Shown here: piece after piece, positions 28,614 to 37,691 of the stretch | Position numbering within the stretch: the stretch's first letter is position 1 | Layout of the letters: each line of letters opens with the position of its first letter | Assembly: GCF_003353015.1 (NCBI RefSeq) | Contig: NZ_QREM01000008.1 | Span: 24,504 to 88,503, forward strand | Length of the DNA stretch: 64,000 bases | Reading direction: 5' to 3' | Origin: Xanthomonas arboricola | GTDB lineage: Bacteria > Pseudomonadota > Gammaproteobacteria > Xanthomonadales > Xanthomonadaceae | Made by a program: the position numbers and the translations under genes | The notes under the pieces: generated by a model | Database searches by the model: none | The model's input: only the letters and a program-made list of their open reading frames with translations | Told to the model about the DNA's origin: nothing

Positions 28614-28814
28614 CATGTCCTCCCTGCAGGACCGCGCGCAGGCGCGCCTGCCCTTCAACGTGTTGCGCGCGTTGATCGTGTCGGCACGCACCTGGTCTGC
28701 ATCCACCAGCAGGCGCGCAGGCGTGTCAGCTCCGCACGCGTCGTTCAAACGTGCGCGGCGAAATCCACGCCACGCTGCGCGCCATGCGCGCAACGCGGCT
28801 GGCGGATGCGGCGA

Positions 28815-29564
28815 TTACTTCGCCTTGCCCTGGTTGGCCACTGCGTCGGCGGCACGCTTGGCCGCTTCCGGGTCGCCCAGGTAACGGAAGCTCTGCACCT
28901 GCAGGGTGTCGTCCAGCTCGAACAGCAACGGGATGCCGGTCGGGATGTTGAGCTCCAGGATCTGCTCGTTGGAGACATCGTTGAGGTATTTGTACAGCGC
29001 ACGCAGCGAGTTGCCGTGCGCGGTCACCAGCACGGTCTGCCCGGCCTTCAACTGCGGTGCGATCGCGTCGTGCCAGTACGGCAGCACGCGCACCAGCGTG
29101 GTCGCCAGCGACTCGGTGCCGGGCAATGCATTGCGGTCCAGCGTGGCGTAGCGACGGTCGTGACACGGATGGCCCGGATCGTCGACGTCCATCGCCGGCG
29201 GCGGGATGTCGTAGGAACGGCGCCAGATCTTGACCTGTTCCTCGCCGTGCTTGGCCGCCGTCTCGGCCTTGTCCAGCCCCTGCAGGCCACCGTAGTGGCG
29301 CTCGTTGAGGCGCCAGCTCTTGGACACCGGCAACCAGTCCTGATCCAGTTCCTTCAACGCGCCCTGCAGCGTGTGGATGGCGCGCTTGAGCACCGAGGTG
29401 TGCGCCACATCGAACTGCAGCCCTTCGTCCTTCATCAGCTTGCCGGCCGCAGCGGCTTCCTGGCGGCCTTGCTCGGTGAGTTCCACATCCACCCAGCCGG
29501 TGAAACGGTTGTCCAGGTTCCATTGGCTCTGGCCATGGCGCAGCAGTACGAGTTTACGGGTCAC
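28815..29564 (-). CDS. gpmA: 2,3-bisphosphoglycerate-dependent phosphoglycerate mutase
   Basis: A 249-residue glycolytic enzyme interconverting 3- and 2-phosphoglycerate. The active-site histidine is His10 in [10 protein letters not shown]. Further signatures are [30 protein letters not shown] and the second catalytic His in [11 protein letters not shown]. The start is GTG (29564), with GGAG nine bases upstream. Length is normal for the dPGM family. Divergent from nfi, 103 bp apart. Confidence 0.97.
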   Translation of the reverse strand: MTRKLVLLRHGQSQWNLDNRFTGWVDVELTEQGRQEAAAAGKLMKDEGLQFDVAHTSVLKRAIHTLQGALKELDQDWLPVSKSWRLNERHYGGLQGLDKAETAAKHGEEQVKIWRRSYDIPPPAMDVDDPGHPCHDRRYATLDRNALPGTESLATTLVRVLPYWHDAIAPQLKAGQTVLVTAHGNSLRALYKYLNDVSNEQILELNIPTGIPLLFELDDTLQVQSFRYLGDPEAAKRAADAVANQGKAK

Positions 29565-29667
29565 TACGGTTCTCCGATTGGGGGCCGATCAGCCTGCGAT
29601 TGTAACGGCAGCCAGCGCATCGCAGGCGTGCACGATATCGCCACGGCCAGCGCGCGATGCTGCGGCC

Positions 29668-30381
29668 ATGCAAACGATCGATCCTGTCTTTGCCGGTTGG
29701 GATGGCAGCGTCATCCAGGCGCGACGGTTGCAACAGCAACTGGCGCAGCGCGTGCTGCTGCAGGACCAGCTCGGCGCAACACCGCAGCTGCTCGCCGGCT
29801 TCGACGTCGGCTTCGAAGACGACGGCCGGACCACGCGCGCGGCCGCCGTGCTGCTGGATGCAGGCACGCTGATGCCGCTGGAAACGCATATCGCGCGGGT
29901 GCCCACCTCGATGCCCTACGTGCCGGGCCTGCTCAGCTTTCGCGAGCTGCCGGCCTTGTTGCAGGCACTGGCCCTGTTGTCGCGCCGCCCGGATCTGGTC
30001 TTCATCGACGGCCAGGGCATCGCGCATCCGCGCAGGCTCGGCATCGCTGCGCACTTTGGCGTGGTGACCGGCCTGCCCAGCATCGGCGTGGCCAAGCAAC
30101 GCCTGGCAGGCAGCTTCGTCGCGCCGGATCCCGAGCGCGGCGCGCATAGCCCGATCCTGCTGGGCGGCACGCAGATCGGCTGGGCGCTGCGCAGCAAGCC
30201 ACGCTGCAATCCGCTGATCGTCTCGCCGGGCCATCGCGTCTCGATGCAGGGCGCGCTCGACTGGACGCTGCAGACCCTGCGCGCCTATCGCCTGCCCGAG
30301 CCCACGCGCCTGGCCGATCGGCTGGCCTCGCGGCGTGGCGGGATCGCCCTGGGCAGCAACATCTCTGGAGAGCTGTTCTAG
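29668..30381 (+). CDS. nfi: Endonuclease V (deoxyinosine repair)
   Basis: A 237-residue nuclease cutting near deoxyinosine. Family motifs are AGFDVGFED with an acidic metal ligand, [47 protein letters not shown] and VSPGHRVS. The ATG at 29668 ([11 protein letters not shown]) fits the family N-terminus; the longer frame is antisense to gpmA. Complete; no neighbour suggests a pathway. Confidence 0.94.
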   Translation: MQTIDPVFAGWDGSVIQARRLQQQLAQRVLLQDQLGATPQLLAGFDVGFEDDGRTTRAAAVLLDAGTLMPLETHIARVPTSMPYVPGLLSFRELPALLQALALLSRRPDLVFIDGQGIAHPRRLGIAAHFGVVTGLPSIGVAKQRLAGSFVAPDPERGAHSPILLGGTQIGWALRSKPRCNPLIVSPGHRVSMQGALDWTLQTLRAYRLPEPTRLADRLASRRGGIALGSNISGELF

Positions 30382-30974
30382 CGCGCGGCAGCGATGCGGC
30401 CGAGCTGGCGTGCGTCCGCATCTGCCGCATGCCACCGACCATCCCGGCACGTCCGCACGCGCCGGCGGCCGGCGCGCCACGTAACGACTCCGCAAGCAGT
30501 GTCGCGGTGGGCACCGATCTGCCATCGTCCGCGCCCAGCGCGTGCGTCGGTTGCCGACACATGCGCGAGCGGTCGCGCGTTCGGCGGGGGAGCGCTCCGG
30601 CGACGACTGAACTCATCTGGCCGGAGATGTCCCCGCTGCCGTCAGCGCAGCAGCTTGCGACACGCCGCTCGCCGGCGGTCGTGCAACCGATCCGCCAGCC
30701 ATGGAAGGCCGTTGCCCGTTCCCGTGCGAGCTACTGCCCCGGGACGGTCTGGCCTGCCCAGGTCTCGAAACGGGAGTGCCGGCGCGCACGCGCGATTGCA
30801 CGCGCGACTGCGAATTGCGCTTGAGTCTGCAGCCACACCTGTGGTAGTGATGACTGCATAGGTCGGGGACAGGTTGCGTGCGGGCACAGCCGGGCGGGGA
30901 GCGCACGGGCTGATGCCGCGACACGGTCGACAACGCTGTCCCTGCGCAGACATCCAACGCCGGGGAACACTTGA
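30382..30974. other. Long intergenic region after nfi
   Basis: About 590 bp with only overlapping short open frames in several phases, none with a family signature or convincing ribosome-binding site. I see no RNA gene, repeat or strong hairpin in it. Its last part must hold the promoter of the secreted-protein gene at 30975. Confidence 0.4.
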
Positions 30975-31436
30975 ATGAAGTCCGCATCCTGCCTTGTCGG
31001 CCTGAGCCTGCTGCTGGCCGCCGCTACCGTTCACGCCCAGACCTCACCGGTCTGCCCGCCGCTACCGCCAGCCGCCGGGCTGCAGTGGAACGAGCTCGCG
31101 GGCGCTGACTACCTGGTCTGCAAGGCCATGACCGCCGACGGTCGCCAGGTGTTCGGCGTGATGCTCACCACCCGCGACCCGGCGATGACGCTGGCACGCG
31201 ACCGCCGCGCGGAGAAAGGCCAGATCCAGCAGGAAGACATCTACTGGTACAAGCTCGACCTGGGCGGCCGGGAGCTGCCGGGCATGGAATCGCGCCGCGT
31301 CACCGTCGTCGAGCTGGGCAAGAAGCGCTACGCACAGCTCTGGATCGACGGCGCCAGCAGCGAGGAACTGGCCTCGATGCAGTCGCTGGTGCAGAACATG
31401 GATCTGCAGCCGGCCAGCCTGGCCCTGCAGCGCTGA
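30975..31436 (+). CDS. Secreted protein of unknown function
   Basis: A 153-residue protein with a clean Sec signal peptide (MKSASCLVGLSLLLAAATVHAQ, cleavage after AHA-like VHA). The mature part is small and soluble, with two Cys (CPP and VCKAM) that could form a disulfide. I recognise no domain. The gene stands alone and is followed after 16 bp by a perfect 13-bp inverted repeat, probably its terminator. Confidence 0.82.
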   Translation: MKSASCLVGLSLLLAAATVHAQTSPVCPPLPPAAGLQWNELAGADYLVCKAMTADGRQVFGVMLTTRDPAMTLARDRRAEKGQIQQEDIYWYKLDLGGRELPGMESRRVTVVELGKKRYAQLWIDGASSEELASMQSLVQNMDLQPASLALQR

Positions 31437-31452
31437 CGCAACTGCCAGTGCA

Positions 31453-31490
31453 GCGCCTTGCATGCCGCCTTGCCGCTGCATGCAAGGCGC
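31453..31490 (+). terminator. Hairpin after the secreted-protein gene
   Basis: Perfect 13-bp inverted repeat: GCGCCTTGCATGC at 31453-31465 and its complement at 31478-31490, with a 12-nt loop. There is no U-tract, so terminator function is likely but not certain. Confidence 0.55.
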
Positions 31491-31537
31491 GCCGGTTGCC
31501 CGCATGCCGTCGTGTACCCGGCGCGGCTGCGCGGCTC

Positions 31538-31663
31538 TCAGATGCTCACTGCAACCCGTGACACGTCGCCGTCGGCCTGCACGGCGGTATCGGCCCGCGT
31601 CTGGCCGGTGAGCCACCGCTGGAGCGGGCAGGTGTCGGCGATCTCCAGCAGGCGATCGCGCAT
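31538..31663 (-). pseudogene. OsmC-family C-terminal fragment
   Basis: The reverse frame encodes about 41 residues beginning MRDRLLEIADTCPLQRWLTG. This resembles the C-terminal cysteine region of OsmC-type proteins (LLEIADKCPVHRTL pattern). There is no N-terminal domain or start signal, and upstream sequence in this frame is antisense to nothing recognisable before the pirin gene. I read it as a remnant of a deleted gene. Confidence 0.4.
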
Positions 31664-31692
31664 GCCGCGCTCCCGGGCGCGACGCCGCCGGC

Positions 31693-32553
31693 TCAGAACC
31701 GCCCTTCCTGGAAGTCGACAAAGGCCTGCAGCAGCTCCTGCTTGGTATTCATCACGAACGGGCCGTGCCGCATCACCGGCTCGTTGAGCGGACGGCCCGC
31801 CACCAGGATCAGCTGCGCGCCGTCGGCACCGGCCCGCAGCGTCAGGCGCTCGCCGCCACCGAGCACCGCCAGTTCCTGCGCCGGCAGCACACGCGCGGCA
31901 TTGCCCTCGCCCACCGTCAGCGCGCCCTCGAATGCGTAGGCGAAGGCGTTGTGGCCGCTGGGCAGCACGTAGTCCCAGGCCGCATCCGGTGCCAGTGCGA
32001 TATCCAGGTACACCGGTTCGGTGGCCGGCTGCACGATCGGGCCGCGCACCTCGCCCACCGCACCGGCAATCACCTTGACCGTGACACCGGGCGCCGGCTG
32101 CGCGACCGGAATGCGCTCCGGTGCGTATTCCTGGTACCTGGGGTCGGTCATCTTGTCGCGCGCCGGCAGGTTCACCCACAGCTGGAAGCCGCGCATGCGC
32201 CCGGATTCCTGCTCGGGCATTTCCGAATGGATCAACCCGCGCCCGGCGGTCATCCACTGCACGCTGCCCGGGGTCAGCAGGCCTTCGTTGCCGTGGTTGT
32301 CCTTGTGGCGCATGCGCCCGTCCAGCATGTAGGTCACCGTCTCGAAGCCGCGGTGCGGGTGGCTTGGGAAACCGCCGATGTAATCCTCGGCCTTTTCGGT
32401 GCCGAACTCGTCGAGCATCAGAAACGGGTCCAGATCCGGCAACTGCTGGGTGCCGATCACGCGGATCAGCTTGACCCCGGCGCCGTCGGAGGTGGGCAGG
32501 CCACGGATGGTGCGCAGCACATGTGCCGCTGCGGTGGTGGTGGTGACGCTCAT
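31693..32553 (-). CDS. Pirin family protein
   Basis: A 286-residue bicupin of the pirin family; some members have quercetinase activity or regulate metabolism. The N-terminal cupin shows metal-binding His residues in GGFPSHPHRGFETVTYMLDG and Glu/His in GRGLIHSEMPEQ. The ATG at 32553 (MSVTTTT) has GGGAGAGG just upstream. Complete and monocistronic apart from the short fragment downstream. The specific substrate is unknown. Confidence 0.92.
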   Translation of the reverse strand: MSVTTTTAAAHVLRTIRGLPTSDGAGVKLIRVIGTQQLPDLDPFLMLDEFGTEKAEDYIGGFPSHPHRGFETVTYMLDGRMRHKDNHGNEGLLTPGSVQWMTAGRGLIHSEMPEQESGRMRGFQLWVNLPARDKMTDPRYQEYAPERIPVAQPAPGVTVKVIAGAVGEVRGPIVQPATEPVYLDIALAPDAAWDYVLPSGHNAFAYAFEGALTVGEGNAARVLPAQELAVLGGGERLTLRAGADGAQLILVAGRPLNEPVMRHGPFVMNTKQELLQAFVDFQEGRF

Positions 32554-32781
32554 CGACCTCTCCCTGCGCGAATGACTGGCTCCCATGATGGGTACAGCCG
32601 GCGCGCGGCCCAACCGCGACCGGCGCAACCGATCGTTCCAAAACCCGTTGCCGCTGCCTATCGATCCGGCATCTGGCGATAGACGCTCTACAACTAAAGT
32701 TTTACCCCGCCCCGGAACGGCGCCATTGACCCCGGGCGGGCGGAGGGCGACCCTTGGGTGAATCGTTCCTGAGGGGCATGC

Positions 32782-34854
32782 ATGAAAGGGTTCTCGAAGC
32801 TGGCCTGGGGCGCGTTGGCGCTGCTGGCCGCGTTCTGTCTGGGTACCGTGGCGCTGCGGCGTGGCGAGCACATCAATGCGCTATGGATCGTAGTGGCGGC
32901 GGTATCGATCTATCTGATCGCCTACCGCTTCTACAGCCTGTTCATCGCCGACAAGGTGATGCAGCTGGATGTGACCCGCGCCACGCCGGCGGTGGCCAAC
33001 AACGACGGCCTGGACTACGTGCCCACCAACAAGCACGTGCTGTTCGGCCACCATTTCGCCGCGATCGCCGGCGCCGGGCCCCTGGTCGGCCCGGTGCTCG
33101 CCGCACAGATGGGCTACCTGCCCGGCCTGCTGTGGCTGGTGGTCGGCGTGGTGTTTGCCGGCGCGGTGCAGGACTTCGTGGTGCTGTTCCTGTCCAGCCG
33201 CCGCAACGGCCGCTCGCTGGGCGACCTGGTGCGCGAGGAAATGGGCCAGGTGCCCGGCACCATCGCCCTGTTCGGCGCCTTCCTGATCATGATCATCATC
33301 CTGGCGGTGCTGGCGATGGTGGTGGTCAAGGCGCTGGCCGAAAGCCCGTGGGGCATGTTCACCGTCATCGCCACGATGCCGATCGCGCTGATGATGGGCG
33401 TGTACATGCGCTACATCCGGGTCGGCAAGATCGGCGAGATCTCGGTGGTCGGGCTGATCCTGTTGCTGGGTGCGATCTGGCTGGGCGGCAAGGTCGCCGC
33501 CGACCCCACCTGGGGCCCGGCCTTCACCTTCACCGCCAAGCAGATCACCTGGATGCTGATCGGCTACGGCTTCGTCGCCTCGGTGCTGCCGGTGTGGCTG
33601 CTGCTGGCACCGCGCGATTACCTGTCCACCTTCCTCAAGATCGGCACGATCCTGGCACTGGCGATCGGCATCGTGGTGGTCATGCCGGACCTGAAGATGC
33701 CGGCGCTGACCCAGTTCGCGTCCACCGGCGACGGCCCGGTGTGGAAAGGCGGCATCTTCCCGTTCCTGTTCATCACCATCGCCTGCGGTGCGGTCTCCGG
33801 CTTCCACGCGTTGATCGCCTCGGGCACCACGCCCAAGCTGCTCGCCAACGAAGGCCACATGCGCTACATCGGCTACGGCGGCATGCTGATGGAATCGTTC
33901 GTGGCGGTGATGGCGCTGGTGGCCGCATCGATCATCGAGCCGGGCATCTACTTCGCCATGAACAGCCCGGCCTCGCTGGTCGGCAGCGACACGGTGGCCG
34001 TTGCGGCCAAGGTGTCCGAATGGGGCTTTGCGATCACGCCCGAGGTGCTGGAAGCCACGGCACGCGACATCGGCGAGCACAGCATCCTGGCGCGCGCCGG
34101 TGGCGCGCCCACCCTGGCGGTGGGCATCGCGCAGATCCTGCACCAGCTGCTGCCGGGCGAAGACACCATGGCGTTCTGGTACCACTTCGCGATCCTGTTC
34201 GAAGCGCTGTTCATCCTGACCGCCGTGGATGCCGGGACGCGTGCGGGCCGCTTCATGCTGCAGGACCTGCTGGGCAACTTCATCCCGGCGCTGAAGAAGA
34301 CCGAATCGTGGGCCGCCAACATCATCGCCACCGCCGGTTGCGTGGCCTTGTGGGGGTATCTGCTCTACACCGGCGTGATCGATCCGTTCGGCGGCATCCA
34401 GACCCTGTGGCCGCTGTTCGGCATCTCCAACCAGATGCTGGCCGGGATCGCGCTGATGCTGGGCACGGTGGTGCTGTTCAAGATGAAGCGCGACCGCTAC
34501 GCCTGGGTCACGCTGGTGCCGGCGGTGTGGCTGCTGATCTGCACCACCTATGCGGGGCTGATCAAGATCTTCGACAGCAACCCGGCGCAGGGCTTCCTGG
34601 CGCAGGCGCACAAGTACCAGGATGCCATCGCCAGCAACACCATCACCGCGCCGGCCAAGACGGTGGCGCAGATGCAGCAGATCGTCACCAACGCCTACGT
34701 CAACACCGGGCTGACGGTGCTGTTCCTGTTCGTGGTGGGATCGATCCTGGTCTACGCAATCAAGACGATCGTGATCGCACGTCGCAATCCGCAGCGCAGC
34801 GACCGCGAGACCCCGTACGTGGCCTTGCAGCCCCACCAGATGGCGGACCTGTAA
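32782..34854 (+). CDS. cstA: Carbon starvation protein A, peptide/pyruvate transporter family
   Basis: A 690-residue inner-membrane transporter with many hydrophobic segments. The CstA signature [19 protein letters not shown] is followed by [20 protein letters not shown] and the conserved [17 protein letters not shown] and [11 protein letters not shown]. Known relatives take up peptides or pyruvate during carbon limitation. The stop overlaps the start of the small YbdD-type gene (TAATG), so the two are translated together. Confidence 0.95.
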   Translation: MKGFSKLAWGALALLAAFCLGTVALRRGEHINALWIVVAAVSIYLIAYRFYSLFIADKVMQLDVTRATPAVANNDGLDYVPTNKHVLFGHHFAAIAGAGPLVGPVLAAQMGYLPGLLWLVVGVVFAGAVQDFVVLFLSSRRNGRSLGDLVREEMGQVPGTIALFGAFLIMIIILAVLAMVVVKALAESPWGMFTVIATMPIALMMGVYMRYIRVGKIGEISVVGLILLLGAIWLGGKVAADPTWGPAFTFTAKQITWMLIGYGFVASVLPVWLLLAPRDYLSTFLKIGTILALAIGIVVVMPDLKMPALTQFASTGDGPVWKGGIFPFLFITIACGAVSGFHALIASGTTPKLLANEGHMRYIGYGGMLMESFVAVMALVAASIIEPGIYFAMNSPASLVGSDTVAVAAKVSEWGFAITPEVLEATARDIGEHSILARAGGAPTLAVGIAQILHQLLPGEDTMAFWYHFAILFEALFILTAVDAGTRAGRFMLQDLLGNFIPALKKTESWAANIIATAGCVALWGYLLYTGVIDPFGGIQTLWPLFGISNQMLAGIALMLGTVVLFKMKRDRYAWVTLVPAVWLLICTTYAGLIKIFDSNPAQGFLAQAHKYQDAIASNTITAPAKTVAQMQQIVTNAYVNTGLTVLFLFVVGSILVYAIKTIVIARRNPQRSDRETPYVALQPHQMADL

Positions 34855-35078
34855 TGGGCACCCAACTCGTTCTTGCCAGCCAGTACCAGGTGCATCGCCG
34901 CATCTGGCGGCGCCTGATCCAGACCGCCCGCCTGTGCTGCGGCATTCCCGACTACGACAACTACGTGCGCCACATGCTGGAAAAACACCCGGACAAACCG
35001 GTGATGGACTACCCCACCTTCTTCCGCGAGCGCCAGGATGCGCGTTACGGCGGCAAGAGCGGGTTCCGCTGCTGCTGA
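34854..35078 (+). CDS. YbdD/YjiX family small protein, CstA partner
   Basis: A 74-residue cytoplasmic protein of the YbdD/YjiX family. The core motif [14 protein letters not shown] and the downstream [16 protein letters not shown] are typical. The ATG shares one base with the cstA stop codon. Family members are required for CstA-type transport in E. coli. A strong terminator follows 46 bp downstream. Confidence 0.93.
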   Translation: MGTQLVLASQYQVHRRIWRRLIQTARLCCGIPDYDNYVRHMLEKHPDKPVMDYPTFFRERQDARYGGKSGFRCC

Positions 35079-35124
35079 TTGGACGAGTGTCTGATCAGCG
35101 AGTGGCCGATCGTCTAGTGGAACC

Positions 35125-35158
35125 GCAACAGGGCGCGATGCGAATCGCGCCCTGTTGC
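35125..35158 (+). terminator. Terminator of the cstA operon
   Basis: Perfect 15-bp stem (GCAACAGGGCGCGAT at 35125-35139 pairing with 35144-35158) with a GCGA tetraloop, followed by GTTGATGG. Very stable, though the U-tract is weak. Confidence 0.75.
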
Positions 35159-35216
35159 GTTGATGGCTTGGGGTTGGCCGCAAGGGGGCCTCTCGCACTC
35201 ATCACCGCAGACACGC

Positions 35217-35432
35217 CGCAAGGCCGGGCGGCTGATGGCCGGCCTTGCCGATGGATCAGTTGCAGAGCGGGTGATCGGCGGCCTGGCTGCAGGGCCATTG
35301 CTCGCCCACCGCTGCGGGACAGGCCGCGAGGCAGAGCGGCTGATGGACGGCCTTGCGGATGGATCCGTTGTAGGGCGGGTGATCTGCGGCCTGGCTGCAG
35401 GGCCCTTGCCCGCCCACCGTCGCGGGACACGC
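35217..35432. repeat. Two tandem copies of a 108-bp repeat
   Basis: Units start at 35217 (CGCAAGGCCGGGCGGCTGAT) and 35325 (CGCGAGGCAGAGCGGCTGAT) and share most positions. A third copy begins at 35433 but diverges after a few bases. The last 46 bases of unit 2 also occur at 9905-9950. Intergenic and apparently non-coding. Confidence 0.88.
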
Positions 35433-35490
35433 CGTGAATCCGTCCATGGAGGCTCTTACGCGGCATCCATGCCGCGTAAGGTCCCGCGAC
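35419..35490 (+). repeat. Palindromic mosaic repeat element, copy A
   Basis: A 72-bp element bounded by GTCGCGGGAC (35419-35428) and its complement (35481-35490). Inside is a perfect 12-bp hairpin with a CC loop (35455-35466 and 35469-35480, CTTACGCGGCAT). The spacer contains ACGCCGTGAATCCGTCCATG then GAGGCTC. The layout is the same as copy B but in the opposite orientation. Confidence 0.8.
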
Positions 35491-35655
35491 GGTAGGCGGG
35501 CAAGGACCCGTCAAGTTGGTCGGTGCGCATGGGAGAGCGGTGCTGGATGCGCCTTGTTCGATCATGAAACATCGGCTTCATGTCTTATGCGCGCCGCACT
35601 ACAGACAGCTTTTCAAACGAGTGCCGACCAACTGTCTGGTGCGGTGTCCTCGCCG

Positions 35656-35728
35656 GTTGCGGGACCGTGTGGCGGCATGGATGCCGCCACCGAGCCTACA
35701 TGGACGTACTTGCGGCGTGTCCCGCAAG
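35656..35728 (-). repeat. Palindromic mosaic repeat element, copy B
   Basis: A 73-bp element in inverse orientation to copy A. Outer arms are GTTGCGGGAC (35656-35665) and GTCCCGCAAG (35719-35728). The inner palindrome is GGCGGCATGGATGCCGCC (35671-35688). The spacer on the reverse strand reads ACGCCGCAAGTACGTCCATG then TAGGCTC, clearly related to copy A. Confidence 0.8.
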
Positions 35729-35757
35729 CGGTGAGGGCGCCGCGCCCTCGACTCACC

Positions 35758-35794
35758 GGGCTTTTGATCTGGGCTTTTGATCTGGGCTTTTGAC
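35758..35794. repeat. 13-bp minisatellite
   Basis: GGGCTTTTGATCT occurs twice in tandem (35758-35770 and 35771-35783), followed by a third partial unit (35784-35794). It lies in the long repeat-rich gap between ybdD and the HAD gene, which otherwise shows no gene up to 35943. Confidence 0.85.
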
Positions 35795-35943
35795 GCGAGC
35801 TTTTGGCTGCACTCAAACCACGCCACGGCTCAACAGCCCTGTCATTGCAAATCGATTGCACGATCTGGCCGGATCGGTTGAACAACGAGATGGCTGCGAC
35901 TTCGCCAACATCGACACCGCATTCAAGAGATCTTGTCAGCGGC

Positions 35944-36621
35944 TCAGCCAGCGCGCTTTTGCGCGAGCAATTCGAACAGCGCAGGCAAATCGCGCATATC
36001 GTCGAACACCTCCAGCACACCGATCCGACGCAAGGTCTCGCCGTGTCCCAGCGGAATATGGCTGGCACCGGTGAAACCCAGCACCTGCATGCCGGCCGCC
36101 AACGCGGCAGTGGCGCCGGTGGGGCTGTCCTCGATCACCAGGCAGCGCTCCGGCGCAACGCCCAGGGTACGGGCCGCCAACAGGTAGACATCCGGCGCCG
36201 GCTTGGGCCGCTCCACCATATCGGCACTGAAGATGTTGCCCGCCGCGCGCGCGGTGAGCCCCACCCGTTCGACCGAGGCGATCACATTGTGGCGGCGGCT
36301 GTTGGAGGCCACCGCCAGCGGCAACGGAATCTGTTCCAGCGCGGCGCGTGCGCCGGGAATCGGCTGCACCTGCGCCTGGATCAAGGCTTCGCTGCGCGCT
36401 TGAATCTGTGCCAGCAAGGTGGCTGGCAACTGCACCAAAAAATGTTCCTGCACCCGCAGCAACACCTCACGCGTGGTCTGCCCGAACGTCGTCCCGAGCA
36501 GATGCTCCAATGCCTCGGCCGGCACGAAGGCCGCCAGCGCCTCGCGCATCACCCGGTCGGCCAGTATTTCGCTGTCGACCAGCACGCCATCGCAGTCGCT
36601 GATCAGTAATTCGTAGACCAT
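35944..36621 (-). CDS. HAD family phosphatase (beta-phosphoglucomutase-like)
   Basis: A 225-residue HAD-superfamily hydrolase. Motif I is ISDCDGVLVDS with nucleophile Asp9 and acid/base Asp11. Motif II is in LAVASNSRR, motif III Lys in VERPKPAPDVYL and motif IV in CLVIEDSPTGATAAL. The helical cap fits subfamily IA, which includes beta-phosphoglucomutase and sugar-phosphate phosphatases. Start MVYELLISDCDG at 36621; an ATG at 36630 is equally possible. Substrate unknown. Confidence 0.9.
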   Translation of the reverse strand: MVYELLISDCDGVLVDSEILADRVMREALAAFVPAEALEHLLGTTFGQTTREVLLRVQEHFLVQLPATLLAQIQARSEALIQAQVQPIPGARAALEQIPLPLAVASNSRRHNVIASVERVGLTARAAGNIFSADMVERPKPAPDVYLLAARTLGVAPERCLVIEDSPTGATAALAAGMQVLGFTGASHIPLGHGETLRRIGVLEVFDDMRDLPALFELLAQKRAG

Positions 36622-36890
36622 TGCACCCATCTGCTCGCAAAGCACCATTATGCCGGCCGCGTCGTGACCGTTGGCTGTGGCAGAGTGCATCCGCGTGTGA
36701 GACCCAGCGTGGTGCATCGGCACCATGCAGGCACCGCTGCGACGGGCGGCCTCAACGGCTGGCGCTGCAGGCGCCGGTACATGTCACGAAATCTTACCGC
36801 GCCTCGCCGGGGCAGCTGGTAGGATCGGCCCGGCTGCGGAAGGACACACCGCAGTGCCACCAGGAATGCGATCAGGACAAGGAGATTTCG

Positions 36891-37655
36891 ATGAAGACGC
36901 GATTCCCCACCCTGCTCGTTCTTGCGACCTCGTTTTTCGCGGTCTCATGCACCGCCTCGCCCGGTGCCAAGGAGCAAACCACCATGTCAGCTACGCTGCA
37001 GGACCACACCGTCGCCTTCCGCGACCCCGGCCTGACCGATATCGCCAACGCCATTGCGCACGGCGACGTCGCCCGAATCGGCGCACTCGCACCGACAGTC
37101 GATCTCGCCGCACACGGCGATCAGAACGTCACCCTGCTCGAGTGGGCGATCTGGAACGAACAACCCCGTGCCCTGGCCGCCCTGCTCGATGCAGGCGCAG
37201 ACCCGTCGTTGCCGGGCATGGACCAGGAAACGGTCGTGCACATGGCCGCCATGGCGCAGGACCCGGAGTACCTGAAGATCCTGCTGCAGCACAAGGCGCC
37301 GATCGACGTGGCCAGCGCACGCGCAGGCTGGACACCGCTGTTCCGCGCCGTGCAGAGCAAGCGCGATGCACAGATCGGCCTGTTGATCGACGCCGGCGCA
37401 GACCTGCAGCGTATCGACAACACCGGCAACAGCGTGCTGCACCTGGCCGCCCAAAGCGGCGCGGCGAGTCCGGCAGTGCTGCACTTGCTCAAGGCCGGCG
37501 TGGATCCGACGCTGCGCAACGCGCAGCAGAAAACCTTCCAGGCGTATTTTTTCACCACTCCGGACCGCCTGCTCAATGCCGCCGGCCAGCAGGCCAGGTC
37601 GGACGTGCGCGCATGGTTGAGCGCCCACGACATTCCCGTGGAAAGCAGCCGCTAA
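36891..37655 (+). CDS. Ankyrin-repeat lipoprotein, candidate immunity protein for the XVIPCD lipase
   Basis: A 254-residue protein with a strong AAGGAG ribosome-binding site before 36891. The N-terminus is a signal peptide ending at Cys20 (FAVSC), a probable lipobox, so it should be periplasmic and membrane-anchored. Four ankyrin-like repeats follow, with landmarks LLEWAIWNEQ..LLDAGADPS, VVHMAAMAQD..LLQHKAPID, GWTPLFRAVQ..LLIDAGADL and NSVLHLAAQS..LLKAGVDPT. It lies 36 bp upstream of a lipase with a type IV secretion tag. Cognate immunity proteins of such effectors are typically lipoproteins encoded immediately upstream; this role is inferred. Confidence 0.85.
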   Translation: MKTRFPTLLVLATSFFAVSCTASPGAKEQTTMSATLQDHTVAFRDPGLTDIANAIAHGDVARIGALAPTVDLAAHGDQNVTLLEWAIWNEQPRALAALLDAGADPSLPGMDQETVVHMAAMAQDPEYLKILLQHKAPIDVASARAGWTPLFRAVQSKRDAQIGLLIDAGADLQRIDNTGNSVLHLAAQSGAASPAVLHLLKAGVDPTLRNAQQKTFQAYFFTTPDRLLNAAGQQARSDVRAWLSAHDIPVESSR

Positions 37656-37691
37656 GCGGGCTTTTCGCACGACGAACGCAAGGAGCCGCGC

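Noticed and set aside
30394-30861. Forward open frames in the gap after nfi
   Set aside because: Two frames overlap with Arg/Ala/Pro-rich composition, no ribosome-binding site and no family resemblance.
35095-35565. Open frames across the 108-bp repeats
   Set aside because: The frames stay open only because the repeat length is a multiple of three; the predicted proteins are low-complexity and unlike any family.
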